The notes below the pieces were generated by a model. It saw nothing but the letters and a program-made list of their open reading frames with translations. It was not told the DNA's origin and did no database searches. Shown piece after piece: positions 50,518-60,260 of a DNA stretch of 64,000 nucleotides (positions are counted from its first letter, which is position 1; every line of letters starts with the position of its first letter). The stretch is from NCBI GenBank assembly GCA_030524675.1, contig JAUNGE010000010.1, forward strand, positions 18,969-82,968. Reading direction: 5' to 3'. The position numbers and the translations under genes were made by a program. The DNA comes from a bacterium (GTDB taxonomy: Bacteria > Bacillota > Clostridia > Lachnospirales > Lachnospiraceae).

Positions 50518-52086
50518 TTGTTTCAAAAAGTATATAGCGGACAGATTTCAGGAATTGATGGGAGAATAGTTCAGATAGAGGCGGACGTCAGTGATGGACT
50601 GCCATCCTTTGAGATGGTTGGGTATCTGGCCTCAGATGTGCGGGAGGCACAGGAGAGGGTAAGGACAGCGTTTCGCAATTCTGGCTATTTCCTGCCAGCA
50701 AAGAGAGTGATGGTAAATTTTTCTCCGGCGGATGAGCGAAAGGAGGGAACTTCGTTTGATATGGCGGTGGCGGTGGCTGTATTGGGAGCATATGGCACAG
50801 AAGTGACTGAGGTTTCAGGAATATCTGAAATCTCTGAAAAATGGGCATTTTTCGGCGAGTTGGGGCTGGATGGAATGTTTCGCAGAATTCGCGGTGTTCT
50901 CTCTCTAGTGACAGCTGCGAGGGAGGCAGGGATACAGCGCTGTTTTCTTCCCAGAGAAAATCGCATAGAGGGCAGTATGGCAGAAGGGGTGGAGATTGTA
51001 GGAGTGTCTTCTTTGAGGGAACTGGTTGATATTCTGTGTGGTCGGCTGGAGGCGGAGATTTTGACATTTTCATCGGAGCAGTTTTTTGGGGAAGGCGTGA
51101 ATAAAAAGAAGAAAAGTGTGGATTTTTCGGAGATACAGGGCGGAGCAGTTCTGCGCAGAGCATCGGAGATTGCCGCAGCGGGCCGTCACAATATTCTGTT
51201 TATTGGCTCTCCTGGCACAGGGAAGACGATGGCGGCCAGACGGATGGCTACGATTTTACCTGCGTTTACACCGAAAGAAAGCATAGAAGTCTCAAAAGTG
51301 TACAGTGTCTGCGGCCTGCTCTCGGAACATATGCCACTGGTGACGGAGAGACCGTTTCGCAGCCCTCATCACACGATGACTCCACAGGCGCTGGCCGGAG
51401 GAGGAGCGGTGCCAAAACCTGGTGAGGTTTCCTTGGCATCCGGCGGTGTGCTATTTTTAGATGAGCTGGCAGAGTTTAAGAAGAGTACACTGGAAATTTT
51501 GAGGCAGCCGTTGGAGGAGAGAAAGATTACAGTTGCGAGGCTGCAGGGGGCCTATGACTTTCCGGCAGACACCATGTTGGTAGCAGCCACAAACCCATGT
51601 CCTTGCGGATACTATCCAAATAAAAATGAATGCATGTGCAGCCAGAAACAGGTACAGAAATATTTAGGGAGGATTTCAAAAGCGCTTTTGGAGCGAATTG
51701 ACATGACAGTGGAGACAGCGCCCATTCAATATGAGGACTTTTTGTCGGAAGAGCCACAGGAAAGTTCAGCCGAAATTCGTGCACGGGTCGAGGCGGCGCG
51801 GCGGATTCAGAAGGAGAGATTTTTTGAGAGTGATATTTTGTTTAACAGTGCGATGAAATCAGGAGATGTGAGGAAATATTGTATTTTGGGAAAGAGCGAG
51901 CAGGCATTTCTACATACCGTATTTCAGAAACGGAAATTCAGCGCGAGGAGCTATGAAAAGATTGTGAAGATTGCCAGAACGATTGCAGATCTGGATGGAG
52001 AGGGGCGCATTTTGGAAAAACATTTGAGAGAAGCTGTTTTCTACCGAATGGCGGCAGACCGTTACTGGGGAGGAAGTATGGGCTGA
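50518..52086 (+). CDS. YifB/ComM-family magnesium-chelatase-like AAA+ ATPase
   Basis: A 522-residue protein: an N-terminal Lon-like domain (about 1-170, with FEMVGYLASDVREAQERVRTAF), an AAA+ core with GSPGTGKTMAARRM (about 232-245) and VLFLDELAEF Walker B, the conserved ATNPCPCGYYPNKNECMCS loop, and a C-terminal chelatase lid. ComM helps branch migration during natural transformation in some bacteria. The next gene is dprA, also a transformation protein, which supports a DNA-uptake role. The start is TTG 50518 after AAAGGGA. Confidence 0.92.
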   Translation: MFQKVYSGQISGIDGRIVQIEADVSDGLPSFEMVGYLASDVREAQERVRTAFRNSGYFLPAKRVMVNFSPADERKEGTSFDMAVAVAVLGAYGTEVTEVSGISEISEKWAFFGELGLDGMFRRIRGVLSLVTAAREAGIQRCFLPRENRIEGSMAEGVEIVGVSSLRELVDILCGRLEAEILTFSSEQFFGEGVNKKKKSVDFSEIQGGAVLRRASEIAAAGRHNILFIGSPGTGKTMAARRMATILPAFTPKESIEVSKVYSVCGLLSEHMPLVTERPFRSPHHTMTPQALAGGGAVPKPGEVSLASGGVLFLDELAEFKKSTLEILRQPLEERKITVARLQGAYDFPADTMLVAATNPCPCGYYPNKNECMCSQKQVQKYLGRISKALLERIDMTVETAPIQYEDFLSEEPQESSAEIRARVEAARRIQKERFFESDILFNSAMKSGDVRKYCILGKSEQAFLHTVFQKRKFSARSYEKIVKIARTIADLDGEGRILEKHLREAVFYRMAADRYWGGSMG

Positions 52087-52216
52087 GGCAGCAGAAAAAT
52101 GGCAGACGAATCACAGAAAAATCACAAAGAAATCACAGGGAAATAATGAAAAAGCGGAGAAAGAAAGCAGGAGAAAGAGAAACAGGAAGGAGAAAAAAGG
52201 GAAAGGAAGACAGAAG

Positions 52217-53320
52217 TTGATAGAACAGGAGCGAGAATCGGTGATTTTGTACTGGCTAATGCAGATTTACGGAATCGGTGCGGTAAAAATACGAAGATTG
52301 TATCAGGCCTTTGGGAGTTTTGAGACAATATATAATATAGAAGAAAGTCGATTTTTTGAGGAAAAAATACTCAGTATGGCGGACTGTGAAAAGATTCGGG
52401 AAGCCAAAAGTCACTTTGGGCAGGCAGAAGAAAAGTATCATATGCTTCAAGAGCGTGGCATACAGTTTATTACCATGATGGATGAGAGATACCCAGAACG
52501 CCTCCGTCCTATGGCGGACAGTCCGGCAGCGCTCTTTGTGAGGGGAGACCTGCCGGAGGAAGATAAACCATGTGCAGCGATTGTGGGAGCTAGAAACTGC
52601 AGTCATTATGGGCGGGATATGGCCGAATATTTGGGGCGGGAGCTGGGAAAGCATGGGGTGCAGATTGTGAGCGGACTAGCTCTGGGAGTGGATGGTGCAG
52701 GACATAGAGGAGCACTGCAGGCACAGAGTCCGACGTTTGGGGTCCTGGGATGCGGCATTACGACCTGTTATCCGCCTGAAAACTATGCAATCTATGAAAA
52801 GATGATATACTGTGGCGGCGTGCTGTCAGAATATGCACCTGGGACACCGCCTCTTGCTGGAAATTTTCCGGCGAGAAACCGAATTATCAGCGGGCTTTCT
52901 GATGCGGTGCTGGTGATAGAGGCCAGAGAGAAGAGCGGTGCATTGATTACGGCGGAGTTTGCTCTGGAGCAGGGAAAGGAAGTTTTTGCGCTGCCTGGCA
53001 GAGTGACAGACCGCCTGAGTAAGGGCTGCAATCAACTGCTGTTAAATGGGGCATCGCTCCTTCTTTCAGAGGAAGAAGTGCTGGATTTTTTCAGTTTAAA
53101 ATATCAGAAAAAACTAAATGTTTATGAAAAAAGTATAAATGGGCTTGCAAAGCACCAAAAAATGTTGTATAGTTTCCTAGATTCAGAACCGAAGTATCTG
53201 GAACAGATTGTAAAGGGAACCGGATTGACAGTCAGTGCATGTCTGAATGGTTTGATGGAACTTGAGCTGCAGGGATATATCATGCAGACAGCCAGCCTTT
53301 ACTATGTAAAAAAGAGTTAG
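52217..53320 (+). CDS. dprA: DNA-processing protein DprA
   Basis: Binds incoming single-stranded DNA and loads RecA. The 367-residue protein has an N-terminal helix-hairpin-helix/SAM-like part (about 1-85), the Rossmann-like DprA core (AIVGARNCSHYGRDMAEYLGREL, IVSGLALGVDGAGHRGAL, FPARNRIISGLSDAVLVIEA) and a C-terminal winged helix (about 310-367). The start is TTG 52217 after AAGGAAG. It precedes topA by 15 bases, as in many Firmicutes. Confidence 0.95.
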   Translation: MIEQERESVILYWLMQIYGIGAVKIRRLYQAFGSFETIYNIEESRFFEEKILSMADCEKIREAKSHFGQAEEKYHMLQERGIQFITMMDERYPERLRPMADSPAALFVRGDLPEEDKPCAAIVGARNCSHYGRDMAEYLGRELGKHGVQIVSGLALGVDGAGHRGALQAQSPTFGVLGCGITTCYPPENYAIYEKMIYCGGVLSEYAPGTPPLAGNFPARNRIISGLSDAVLVIEAREKSGALITAEFALEQGKEVFALPGRVTDRLSKGCNQLLLNGASLLLSEEEVLDFFSLKYQKKLNVYEKSINGLAKHQKMLYSFLDSEPKYLEQIVKGTGLTVSACLNGLMELELQGYIMQTASLYYVKKS

Positions 53321-53335
53321 CCAAAGGAGTCAGAT

Positions 53336-55399
53336 ATGTCGAATAATTTAGTGATTGTGGAGTCGCCTGCAAAAGTGAAGACGATAAAGAAGTTTTTGGG
53401 AAATAATTTTGAAGTGGATGCTTCCAATGGGCATGTGAGGGATTTGCCGAAGAGCCAGCTGGGAATCGACGTGGAACATGATTATGAACCAAAATACATT
53501 ACGATTCGAGGCAAGGGCGATATCCTGGCAAAGTTGAGAAAGGAAGTAAAAAAAGCAGACAAGATTTATCTCGCGACTGACCCAGACCGTGAGGGAGAAG
53601 CAATTTCCTGGCATTTGATGAAGGCATTGAAACTGGACGAGGCAAAAGATAAAAAAGTATATCGAATTACATTTAATGAGATTACCAAAAATGCAGTGAA
53701 AGCATCCTTAAAAGCACCAAGAGACATCAACATGGATTTGGTAGACGCACAGCAGGCGCGCAGAATGTTGGACCGCATGGTGGGATATTCTATCAGCCCT
53801 CTGCTCTGGCAGAAGGTAAAACGCGGACTGTCTGCGGGAAGAGTGCAGTCTGTGGCACTGCGCATGATTTGTGACCGAGAGGATGAAATCAACGCATTTA
53901 TTCCGGAAGAATACTGGAATTTGGAGGCATCTTTAAAGACAAGTCGTGCAAAAAAGCCTCTGGTGGCAAAATTCCACAGCGACAGTAATGGAAAGAAGAC
54001 CATTTCAAACCGCGAGGAGATGGACAAGATTTTAAAGAATCTTGAGGGACAGAAATATGTGGTGGAAGAAATCAAACAGGGTGAGAGACATAAAAAAGCA
54101 CCGTTTCCGTTTACCACCAGTACATTGCAGCAGGAAGCTTCTAAAGTGTTAAACTTTTCTACACAGAAGACGATGCGCCTGGCACAGCAGCTCTATGAGG
54201 GCGTGGATATCAAAGGACATGGGACGATTGCTCTGATTACGTATCTGCGTACTGATTCTGTGCGTGTTGCAGAGGAGGCGGATATTGCAGCGAGAGCGTA
54301 CATCCAAGAACAGTATGGGGAGAAGTACGTAGCAAAAAAAGAGGCTGCTGTATCAAACGGAAAAAAAGTGCAGGATGCACATGAGGCGATTCGTCCGACT
54401 GACATTACGATGACTCCTGTGAAAGTCAAAGATGCGCTTCCAAGAGATTTATTCCGTCTGTATCAGCTGATTTGGAAACGGTTTACTGCCAGCCGCATGC
54501 AGGCTGCATCCTATGAGACGACTTCTGTGAAAATAAAAGCTGGAGAATATTTCTTTGGATTATCAGCTTCCCGCCTGATTTTTGATGGATTTATGTCTGT
54601 CTACATCGAGGAGGATGAAAAAGAAGAGAGAAATCAGATGCTGACAAAGTTGGAGAAGGGCGATGTGCTGGAATTGGAGAAACTGGAAGAAAGCCAGCAT
54701 TTCACCCAGCCGCCGGCTCATTACACAGAGGCATCTCTGGTGAAGGCTCTGGAGGAACAGGGAATTGGCCGTCCGAGTACCTACGCACCGACTATCACCA
54801 CGATTATAGCCAGAAGATATGTGGCAAAAGAAAATAAAAATCTGTATGTGACGGAACTCGGTGATGTGGTAAACCGCATGATGAAGCAGAGTTTTCCTAG
54901 TATTGTGGATACCAGCTTTACTGCAAATCTGGAGTATCTTCTGGACAAGGTAGGAGATGGAACTGTGTCCTGGAAGACAGTGGTGCGCAATTTTTATCCG
55001 GATTTGGAGGAAGCAGTGAAACAGGCCGAGGCAGAATTGGAAAGTGTGAAAATTGCGGATGAGGTAACTGATGAAGTCTGTGAATTGTGCGGCAGGAACA
55101 TGGTGATAAAATATGGCCCTCACGGAAAATTTTTGGCATGTCCAGGATTTCCAGATTGTAAGAACACGAAGCCATATCTGGAGAAAATTGGAGTGGCGTG
55201 TCCGAAATGCGGGGCGGAGATTGTCATCCGCAAGACAAAGAAAGGCAGACAATACTACGGATGTGAACACAATCCAGACTGCGATTTTATGTCCTGGCAG
55301 AGACCGTCAAAAGAGAAATGTCCGCAGTGTGGTTCTTTTATGGTGCAGAAGGGAAGCAAACTGGTCTGCTCCAATGAAGAGTGCGGTTATGTAAAATAA
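53336..55399 (+). CDS. topA: DNA topoisomerase I
   Basis: Relaxes negative supercoils. The Toprim domain begins LVIVESPAKVKTIKKFLG with ATDPDREGEAISWHL (about 80-95), and the active-site tyrosine lies in LITYLRTDSVR (about 300). Three C-terminal zinc ribbons follow (CELCGRNM...CPGFPDC, CPKCGAE...CEHNPDC, CPQCGSF...CSNEECG). 687 residues is typical. It follows dprA closely and precedes codY, a widespread order. Confidence 0.97.
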   Translation: MSNNLVIVESPAKVKTIKKFLGNNFEVDASNGHVRDLPKSQLGIDVEHDYEPKYITIRGKGDILAKLRKEVKKADKIYLATDPDREGEAISWHLMKALKLDEAKDKKVYRITFNEITKNAVKASLKAPRDINMDLVDAQQARRMLDRMVGYSISPLLWQKVKRGLSAGRVQSVALRMICDREDEINAFIPEEYWNLEASLKTSRAKKPLVAKFHSDSNGKKTISNREEMDKILKNLEGQKYVVEEIKQGERHKKAPFPFTTSTLQQEASKVLNFSTQKTMRLAQQLYEGVDIKGHGTIALITYLRTDSVRVAEEADIAARAYIQEQYGEKYVAKKEAAVSNGKKVQDAHEAIRPTDITMTPVKVKDALPRDLFRLYQLIWKRFTASRMQAASYETTSVKIKAGEYFFGLSASRLIFDGFMSVYIEEDEKEERNQMLTKLEKGDVLELEKLEESQHFTQPPAHYTEASLVKALEEQGIGRPSTYAPTITTIIARRYVAKENKNLYVTELGDVVNRMMKQSFPSIVDTSFTANLEYLLDKVGDGTVSWKTVVRNFYPDLEEAVKQAEAELESVKIADEVTDEVCELCGRNMVIKYGPHGKFLACPGFPDCKNTKPYLEKIGVACPKCGAEIVIRKTKKGRQYYGCEHNPDCDFMSWQRPSKEKCPQCGSFMVQKGSKLVCSNEECGYVK

Positions 55400-55541
55400 T
55401 GGTAGGACACCGGAGATTTTTCTTGGAGAATCTTATTGAGCAGTAGAAGAAAATAAAAGATAGAAGAAAAAGGCGAATACTTCTGACAGTCGTATGAGGA
55501 AGTTTAAATTATTGAAAAATTCGTAAAATTTGCAAAATCTC

Positions 55542-55570
55542 TTGTTATTATCTAGCAATCATGGTACAAT
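55542..55570 (+). promoter_or_regulatory. Promoter of codY
   Basis: TTGTTA at 55542-55547 and TACAAT at 55565-55570 with a 17-bp spacer. About 20 bases upstream, AATTATTGAAAAATT (55507-55521) matches 11 of 15 positions of the CodY box, so autoregulation is possible but not shown. Confidence 0.6.
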
Positions 55571-55628
55571 TTAATCATTAAGGGGATTATTCCGTTTGTT
55601 TTATCAATAAATAAAAGGAGGTCAGGAA

Positions 55629-56405
55629 ATGAGTGTACAATTACTGGATAAGACGAGGAAGATAAACAAATTGTTGCACAACAATAATTCTCATAAGGTT
55701 GTTTTTAATGATATCTGCAAAGTGTTGAGTGAAATTTTGGAATCCAATATTTTGGTTATCAGTAAAAAGGGAAAAGTTCTGGGCGTAGGACTGTGGCCAG
55801 GAGTGGATGAGATTGAAGAGCTGATTGCGGATCAGGTCGGCGGCTTTATCGATAAAATGTTAAATGAGCGTCTGCTCAGTGTTTTGTCCACGAAAGAGAA
55901 TGTCAACCTGGCCACACTGGGATTTGCGGAGGAGAATGTAAGAAAGTATCAGGCGATTATCACCCCAATTGACATTGCTGGTGAGCGCCTTGGCACCCTG
56001 TTTATGTATAAATCGGAAAAACAGTACGAGATTGATGATATTATTCTGAGTGAGTATGGAACGACTGTGGTCGGACTGGAAATGATGCGTTCCGTGAATG
56101 AGGAAAATGCAGAGGAAACAAGAAAAGTACAGATTGTGAAATCTGCTATCAGCACCTTATCTTTCTCGGAGCTGGAAGCGATTACGCATATTTTTGAGGA
56201 ATTGGATGGAAATGAGGGAATTCTGGTAGCCAGCAAAATTGCAGACAGGGTAGGAATTACTCGCTCGGTGATTGTCAATGCTCTGCGCAAGTTTGAAAGC
56301 GCTGGTGTGATTGAATCCCGTTCTTCTGGCATGAAAGGCACGTATATTAAAGTGTTGAATGATGTTGCATTTGATGAACTCAAGTCTTTGAAAAATACAA
56401 ATTAA
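55629..56405 (+). CDS. codY: GTP-sensing pleiotropic repressor CodY
   Basis: A global regulator that represses amino-acid synthesis and other stationary-phase genes when GTP and branched-chain amino acids are plentiful. The N-terminal GAF domain (about 1-155) binds isoleucine/valine, and the C-terminal winged helix contains ASKIADRVGITRSVIVNALRKFESAGVIESRSSGMKGTYIKVLN, almost invariant in the family. 258 residues is standard. AAAGGAGG lies before the ATG. ilvE in this window is a plausible target. CodY also links nutrition to sporulation in Bacillus. Confidence 0.97.
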   Translation: MSVQLLDKTRKINKLLHNNNSHKVVFNDICKVLSEILESNILVISKKGKVLGVGLWPGVDEIEELIADQVGGFIDKMLNERLLSVLSTKENVNLATLGFAEENVRKYQAIITPIDIAGERLGTLFMYKSEKQYEIDDIILSEYGTTVVGLEMMRSVNEENAEETRKVQIVKSAISTLSFSELEAITHIFEELDGNEGILVASKIADRVGITRSVIVNALRKFESAGVIESRSSGMKGTYIKVLNDVAFDELKSLKNTN

Positions 56406-56489
56406 GAGAAACAGAAATGTTATGTGCGATATAGGAGACAGAAAGAGGCTTTGCTGTGTTTTTGTATGTCTAAATTTTTAAAAAAGTCC

Positions 56490-56633
56490 TTGCATAGAAA
56501 AGAATCGTGTGATATAGTAAAAAGGCTAGTGAAAAATCACGTCTGCGGATTCTTTGGGACGGTGCCTGTTTGAAGATGGGTCTCCCTGGAAGCATGAGAT
56601 GCAGGCGGCAGAAAAACCAATGGAGGAAAAGAC
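56490..56633 (+). promoter_or_regulatory. Promoter and candidate S2 leader of rpsB
   Basis: TTGCAT at 56490-56495 and TATAGT at 56513-56518 (17-bp spacer) give a leader of about 110 bases. It has conserved-looking blocks (TTTGGGACGGTGCCTG, GGTCTCCCTGGAAGC, GATGCAGGCGGCAG) able to fold into two or three hairpins close to the ribosome site. rpsB leaders that bind S2 are known in several bacteria. No terminator is present, so control would be at translation. Confidence 0.45.
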
Positions 56634-57374
56634 ATGAGCGTTATTTCAATGAAGCAGTTATTGGAAGCTGGTGTACATTTCGGACATCAGACAAGAAGAT
56701 GGAACCCTAAAATGGCTCCATACATCTACACAGAGAGAAATGGTATTTATATCATCGACCTTCAGAAATCTGTAGGTAAAGTAGATGAGGCTTACAAGGC
56801 AATCGCTGACATCGCAGCAGATGGCGGTACAGTTTTATTTGTAGGCACAAAGAAGCAGGCTCAGGACGCTATCAAGACAGAGGCAGAGCGCTGCGGTATG
56901 TACTATGTAAATGAGAGATGGCTGGGCGGTATGCTCACCAACTTTAAGACAATCCAGAGCCGTATTGCGAGACTGAAAGAGATCGAGGCTATGGCTGAGG
57001 ATGGTACATTCGATGTGCTTCCAAAGAAGGAAGTTATCGAGATTAAGAAAGAATGGGAAAAATTAGAGAAGAATCTGGGCGGTATCAAAGAGATGAAGAA
57101 ACTGCCAGATGCTATCTTCGTAGTAGACCCGAAGAAGGAAAGAATCTGTGTTCAGGAAGCACACACACTGGGTATTCCGTTAATCGGTATTGCAGATACA
57201 AACTGTGACCCAGAAGAACTGGACTATGTAATTCCAGGTAATGATGATGCTATCAGAGCCGTAAAACTGATTGTTGCTAAGATGGCAGATGCTGTAATTG
57301 AAGCAAACCAGGGTGAAATCATTACAGAGGGCGAAGCTGCAGAAGAAGTAGCAGAGGAAGCAGTAGAGGCTTAA
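56634..57374 (+). CDS. rpsB: 30S ribosomal protein uS2
   Basis: A 246-residue uS2: starts [29 protein letters not shown], then [67 protein letters not shown] and [13 protein letters not shown]. The acidic tail [13 protein letters not shown] is a common variation. It precedes tsf as almost everywhere in bacteria, but with a terminator between them, so the two can be expressed at different levels. GGAGG lies before the ATG. Confidence 0.98.
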   Translation: MSVISMKQLLEAGVHFGHQTRRWNPKMAPYIYTERNGIYIIDLQKSVGKVDEAYKAIADIAADGGTVLFVGTKKQAQDAIKTEAERCGMYYVNERWLGGMLTNFKTIQSRIARLKEIEAMAEDGTFDVLPKKEVIEIKKEWEKLEKNLGGIKEMKKLPDAIFVVDPKKERICVQEAHTLGIPLIGIADTNCDPEELDYVIPGNDDAIRAVKLIVAKMADAVIEANQGEIITEGEAAEEVAEEAVEA

Positions 57375-57655
57375 TTTGGTACATGCATAGCCGTGTATGA
57401 AAGATAAAGTCTTACATGCCGCCAGAAGATTCGTTTCATCTGGCAGCGGAAGAAGGAAATAACAGATGCTTCGGTCTGCTTAGATAAGTGGGCCGGAGCA
57501 TTTTCTTATTTCATAGGAAACTTCTTCTGAAACTTCTCCTGATGAATGTGAGAAAGACTTGTTGCAAAATGAGTTGTATGGTTTAACAAAATAAGCGAGT
57601 ATAGAAACAAGAAATATAAAAAATATATGGAAAAAATAAATGGAGGGAATTTACA
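57375..57655. other. rpsB-tsf spacer
   Basis: A hairpin GCCGCCAGA/TCTGGCAGC (57418-57447) is followed by the terminator at 57466-57505. Then come two near-copies of GAAACTTCTYCT in tandem (from 57519) and an AT-rich stretch with TTGCAA and TTTAAC that could hold a tsf promoter. No gene is seen. Confidence 0.5.
57466..57505 (+). terminator. Terminator between rpsB and tsf
   Basis: ATGCTTCGG pairs with CCGGAGCAT (one G-U pair), then TTTTC. The short T tract suggests partial termination. Confidence 0.65.
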
Positions 57656-58588
57656 ATGGCTATTACAGCAGCAATGGTAAAAGAATTACGTGAAATGACA
57701 GGTGCTGGAATGATGGACTGCAAGAAGGCATTGACAGCAACAGATGGAGATATGGACAAAGCAGTAGAGTTTCTGAGAGAAAAAGGACTGGCTACCGCAC
57801 AGAAGAAGGCTGGCCGTATTGCAGCAGAAGGTATCGTTTACACAACTTTGACAGAAGATGAGAAGAAAGCTGTTGTTGTAGAGGTAAATGCTGAGACAGA
57901 CTTCGTAGCAAAGAATGAGAAATTCCGTTCCTACGTTGCAGATGTTGCAGCACAGGCTTTGACTACCACTGCAACAGACCTGGAAGGTTTTATGGCTGAG
58001 GCGTGGGAGAAAGAGCCTAGCATGACAGTAAAAGAGGCTCTGGCAGCTCAGATCTCCGTAATCGGTGAGAATATGAACATCAGAAGATTCCAGCAGATGG
58101 AAGAGGCAAATGGTTTTGTTGCTTCCTATATCCATGCTGGCGGCAAGATCGGCGTATTAGTAGATGTTGAGACAGATGTTGTAAACGACGCAATCAGAGA
58201 GATGGCTGGAAACGTAGCTATGCAGATAGCAGCTATGAAGCCGCTGTATACAAATAGAAGCGAAGTAGATGCAGATTACATCGAGAAAGAGAAAGAAATT
58301 TTAACAGTAGCTGCTAAGAATGAGAAGCCAGATGCAAACGACAAGATCATCAATGGTATGGTAATGGGCCGTATCAACAAAGAGTTAAAGGAAATCTGCC
58401 TGTTAGACCAGGTTTATGTACAGGCAACAGATGGCAAGCAGTCTGTAGCACAGTACGTAGCTCAGGTTGCAAAAGAGAACGGCGCAAAGATTACTGTTAA
58501 GAAGTTCGTTCGTTTTGAGACTGGCGAAGGTATGGCTAAGAAGGAAGAGAACTTTGCTGAGGAAGTAGCAAAGCAGATGGGAATGTAA
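57656..58588 (+). CDS. tsf: Elongation factor Ts
   Basis: Exchanges GDP for GTP on EF-Tu. The N-terminal UBA-like part has KELREMTGAGMMDCKKALTATDGDMDKAVEFLREKG, and the core has EVNAETDFVAKNEKF, which includes the TDFV insertion into EF-Tu. VASYIHAGGKIGVLVDVE marks the second subdomain. 310 residues is within the Clostridia range. GGAGGG lies before the ATG. Codon use is of the highly expressed type (GCA, GTA, AAG rich), like rpsB. Confidence 0.98.
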   Translation: MAITAAMVKELREMTGAGMMDCKKALTATDGDMDKAVEFLREKGLATAQKKAGRIAAEGIVYTTLTEDEKKAVVVEVNAETDFVAKNEKFRSYVADVAAQALTTTATDLEGFMAEAWEKEPSMTVKEALAAQISVIGENMNIRRFQQMEEANGFVASYIHAGGKIGVLVDVETDVVNDAIREMAGNVAMQIAAMKPLYTNRSEVDADYIEKEKEILTVAAKNEKPDANDKIINGMVMGRINKELKEICLLDQVYVQATDGKQSVAQYVAQVAKENGAKITVKKFVRFETGEGMAKKEENFAEEVAKQMGM

Positions 58589-58627
58589 GCGGAAGTTTGC
58601 TCCCAAAATAACGTTGTAAAAATATGA

Positions 58628-58688
58628 GGCTCTGGAAGCCTTGTAATCACGCATTTTCTAGTGATTATGAGGTTTTCAGGGCTTTTTT
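58628..58688 (+). terminator. Terminator after tsf
   Basis: A long imperfect stem (GGCTCTGGAAGCCTTGTAATCAC with GTGATTATGAGG...CAGGGC, split here) is followed by T6. Confidence 0.65.
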
Positions 58689-58748
58689 GTATTCTAAAAA
58701 CTCCCATTTCAAATTCTTCAATAAAAAAATTTATAAGGAGGCTGCGTT

Positions 58749-59192
58749 ATGGCAAGTACAGCGTCAGGAGCAAACAAAACAAAGAAAGAGAACCTTATTT
58801 TTATCAGCGATGCACATGAGAAATTCTACTATGAAAAATTAAAGGAAGTACGGTATCGGGATGCGTACCATAAAGCGCTCTGTTATTGCCTTGGGAACAG
58901 CGACGATACCAGAAGAAATGTTTACCGGATTTACGATCTTAAAACCGGCTATGTGAAAACAGAATGTCTGCATGAGGGCTGGCAGACCAGCAGCAGCGTG
59001 AAAGTGGTGAGGATGGCATTTGATCTTTACTGCAATGGTACGCCCAGCGTCTTTGATTATGAAGATGCGGAGGAGCAGGTTGACGAGTGCAGATGGTATT
59101 CGGCGGAGACGATTGTCTGCGCCTTTCGCATTTCAGAAAAAGCAGGAGGGACATACAATGGCAGACGAAAAAAATCGGGATACTCTGGATGA
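58749..59192 (+). CDS. DUF6075-like protein of a mobile-element remnant
   Basis: A 147-residue protein with LIFISDAHEKFYYEKLKEVRYRDAYHKALCYCLGNSDDTRR, YDLKTGYVKTECLHEGWQTSSSVKVVRMAFDLY and EEQVDECRWYSAETIVC, a family (DUF6075) that I associate with clostridial conjugative elements. The role is unknown. The last 30 residues look unlike the family, so its end may have been changed. AAGGAGG lies before ATG 58749. It overlaps the start of the next ORF by 35 bases. It begins right after the tsf terminator, the left edge of a foreign segment. Confidence 0.75.
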   Translation: MASTASGANKTKKENLIFISDAHEKFYYEKLKEVRYRDAYHKALCYCLGNSDDTRRNVYRIYDLKTGYVKTECLHEGWQTSSSVKVVRMAFDLYCNGTPSVFDYEDAEEQVDECRWYSAETIVCAFRISEKAGGTYNGRRKKSGYSG

Positions 59193-59607
59193 GGCAATAT
59201 GGGATTATGTGCTGGATATTACGGACGATCCGAAAGCAATCGAGTATATCACTGAAATGATAGATAAAATGCCTGACATTGAAGCGCATGGCGCACTGGA
59301 AAAATGGCAGGCCATTTATCTTGCCACAGAGATTGACGAGTTATCTTATCAATATGATCCGGAAGAATACCGGAGGGAGGTCGCAAACCGGAGAGCGGAG
59401 ATTGTGAGCATTGCTGAAGATAGTGGCAGTCAATTCTTTTTTCCGCTGTTCCAATCCCTCGTATTCTGCTCTCAGCTTATCCAAATTCAACCCTTTCAGG
59501 TTGATGCCGGCTTGCTCCAGCATACGCCGTGCGCTGCCGTAGAGGATGAGCTGGCTTTCGTGTTTTCGGAAGTAGGCAACTCGGAAAGAGAGCCGGATTC
59601 GCTGTAA
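59158..59607 (+). pseudogene. Chimeric ORF: mobile-element protein cut short and fused to antisense relaxase DNA
   Basis: Residues 1 to about 88 (MADEKNRDTLDEAIWDYVLDITDDPKAIEYITEMIDKMPDIEAHGALEKW...) look like a genuine helical accessory protein. From about 59421 the frame continues for 61 codons through DNA that on the other strand codes for a relaxase fragment (AGINLKGLNLDKLRAEYEGLEQRKKEL). So a deletion has joined two genes tail to tail. GGAGGG lies before ATG 59158. The product, if made, has a nonsense C-terminus. Confidence 0.7.
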
Positions 59608-60018
59608 GTCTGTGCCGCAATTTTCAGGTTTTCAATAGATGCCCATTTTTTCAGACTAGGGCTGGTCTGGAATTTTTCGTCAGAGGTATCAATCAGCTTT
59701 CGGATGCGGTAATAGCTTTGCTTGCAATCATGGTATTTGTCATAGTTTAGATTGGCAGCGGCGCAGAAAATGACGTGATTATGGACGTGTCCTTTATCAA
59801 TATGCGTGGTGACAACATAAGAATATTTTCCCTCCAGCACTTTGTCGGCAAGCTCCTTTCCTATTCGGCGTGCTTCTTCAAAGCCGACTTCTCCCAGAGC
59901 GAAAGCTTGTATCAGATGGTAGGCTTTATTGGGGCTGTTTTCCCAGCAGTGATCCAGCGTATTGTTCATCATCGCTTAGATAAACCTCGTTGCGGTTGGT
60001 GCGTGTTCTGTTTGCCAT
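59422..60018 (-). pseudogene. Degraded mobilisation module (MobC start plus relaxase fragment)
   Basis: ATG 60018, behind GGAGG, begins MANRTRTNRNEVYLSDDEQ, the start of a MobC-like relaxosome protein. After about 20 codons the DNA switches frame into relaxase sequence: NKAYHLIQAFALGEVGFEEARRIGKELADKVLEGKYSYVVTTHIDKGHVHNHVIF, whose HxDxxHxHNH is the metal site of HUH relaxases. The N-terminal catalytic tyrosine region is gone. Later pieces (LKKWASIENLKIAAQTY and LKGLNLDKLRAEYEGLEQRKKEL) are in different frames with internal parts missing. At least two deletions have occurred, so it cannot work. Confidence 0.8.
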
Positions 60019-60095
60019 TTTTCTTTTCCTCCATATCCGTCAGAAGCTTGTTCATGCAGATGCAGCGGACGCCTGACGGATTTATAGCATAAAAA

Positions 60096-60129
60096 AACTG
60101 CTGTAAAATGTTCGGTATTTTACAACAGT
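60096..60129 (-). terminator. Hairpin near the edge of the mobilisation remnant
   Basis: CTGCTGTAAAAT pairs with ATTTTACAACAG around GTTCGGT, with A7 on the left, so on the minus strand the stem is followed by T residues. It would end a transcript coming from the right, though no gene is seen there. Confidence 0.5.
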
Positions 60130-60260
60130 TTGGTTCGTAGGTTATTCGGTTTTGGACGGAATCATCCAAAGAAATTGTAGCAAAATCTGTTAGCGTGGTC
60201 AAGAACTTCTGAAAGAAAAAGTAGAGAAAGTAAAAAGAGGGTTAGGGATACTTCCCTATG

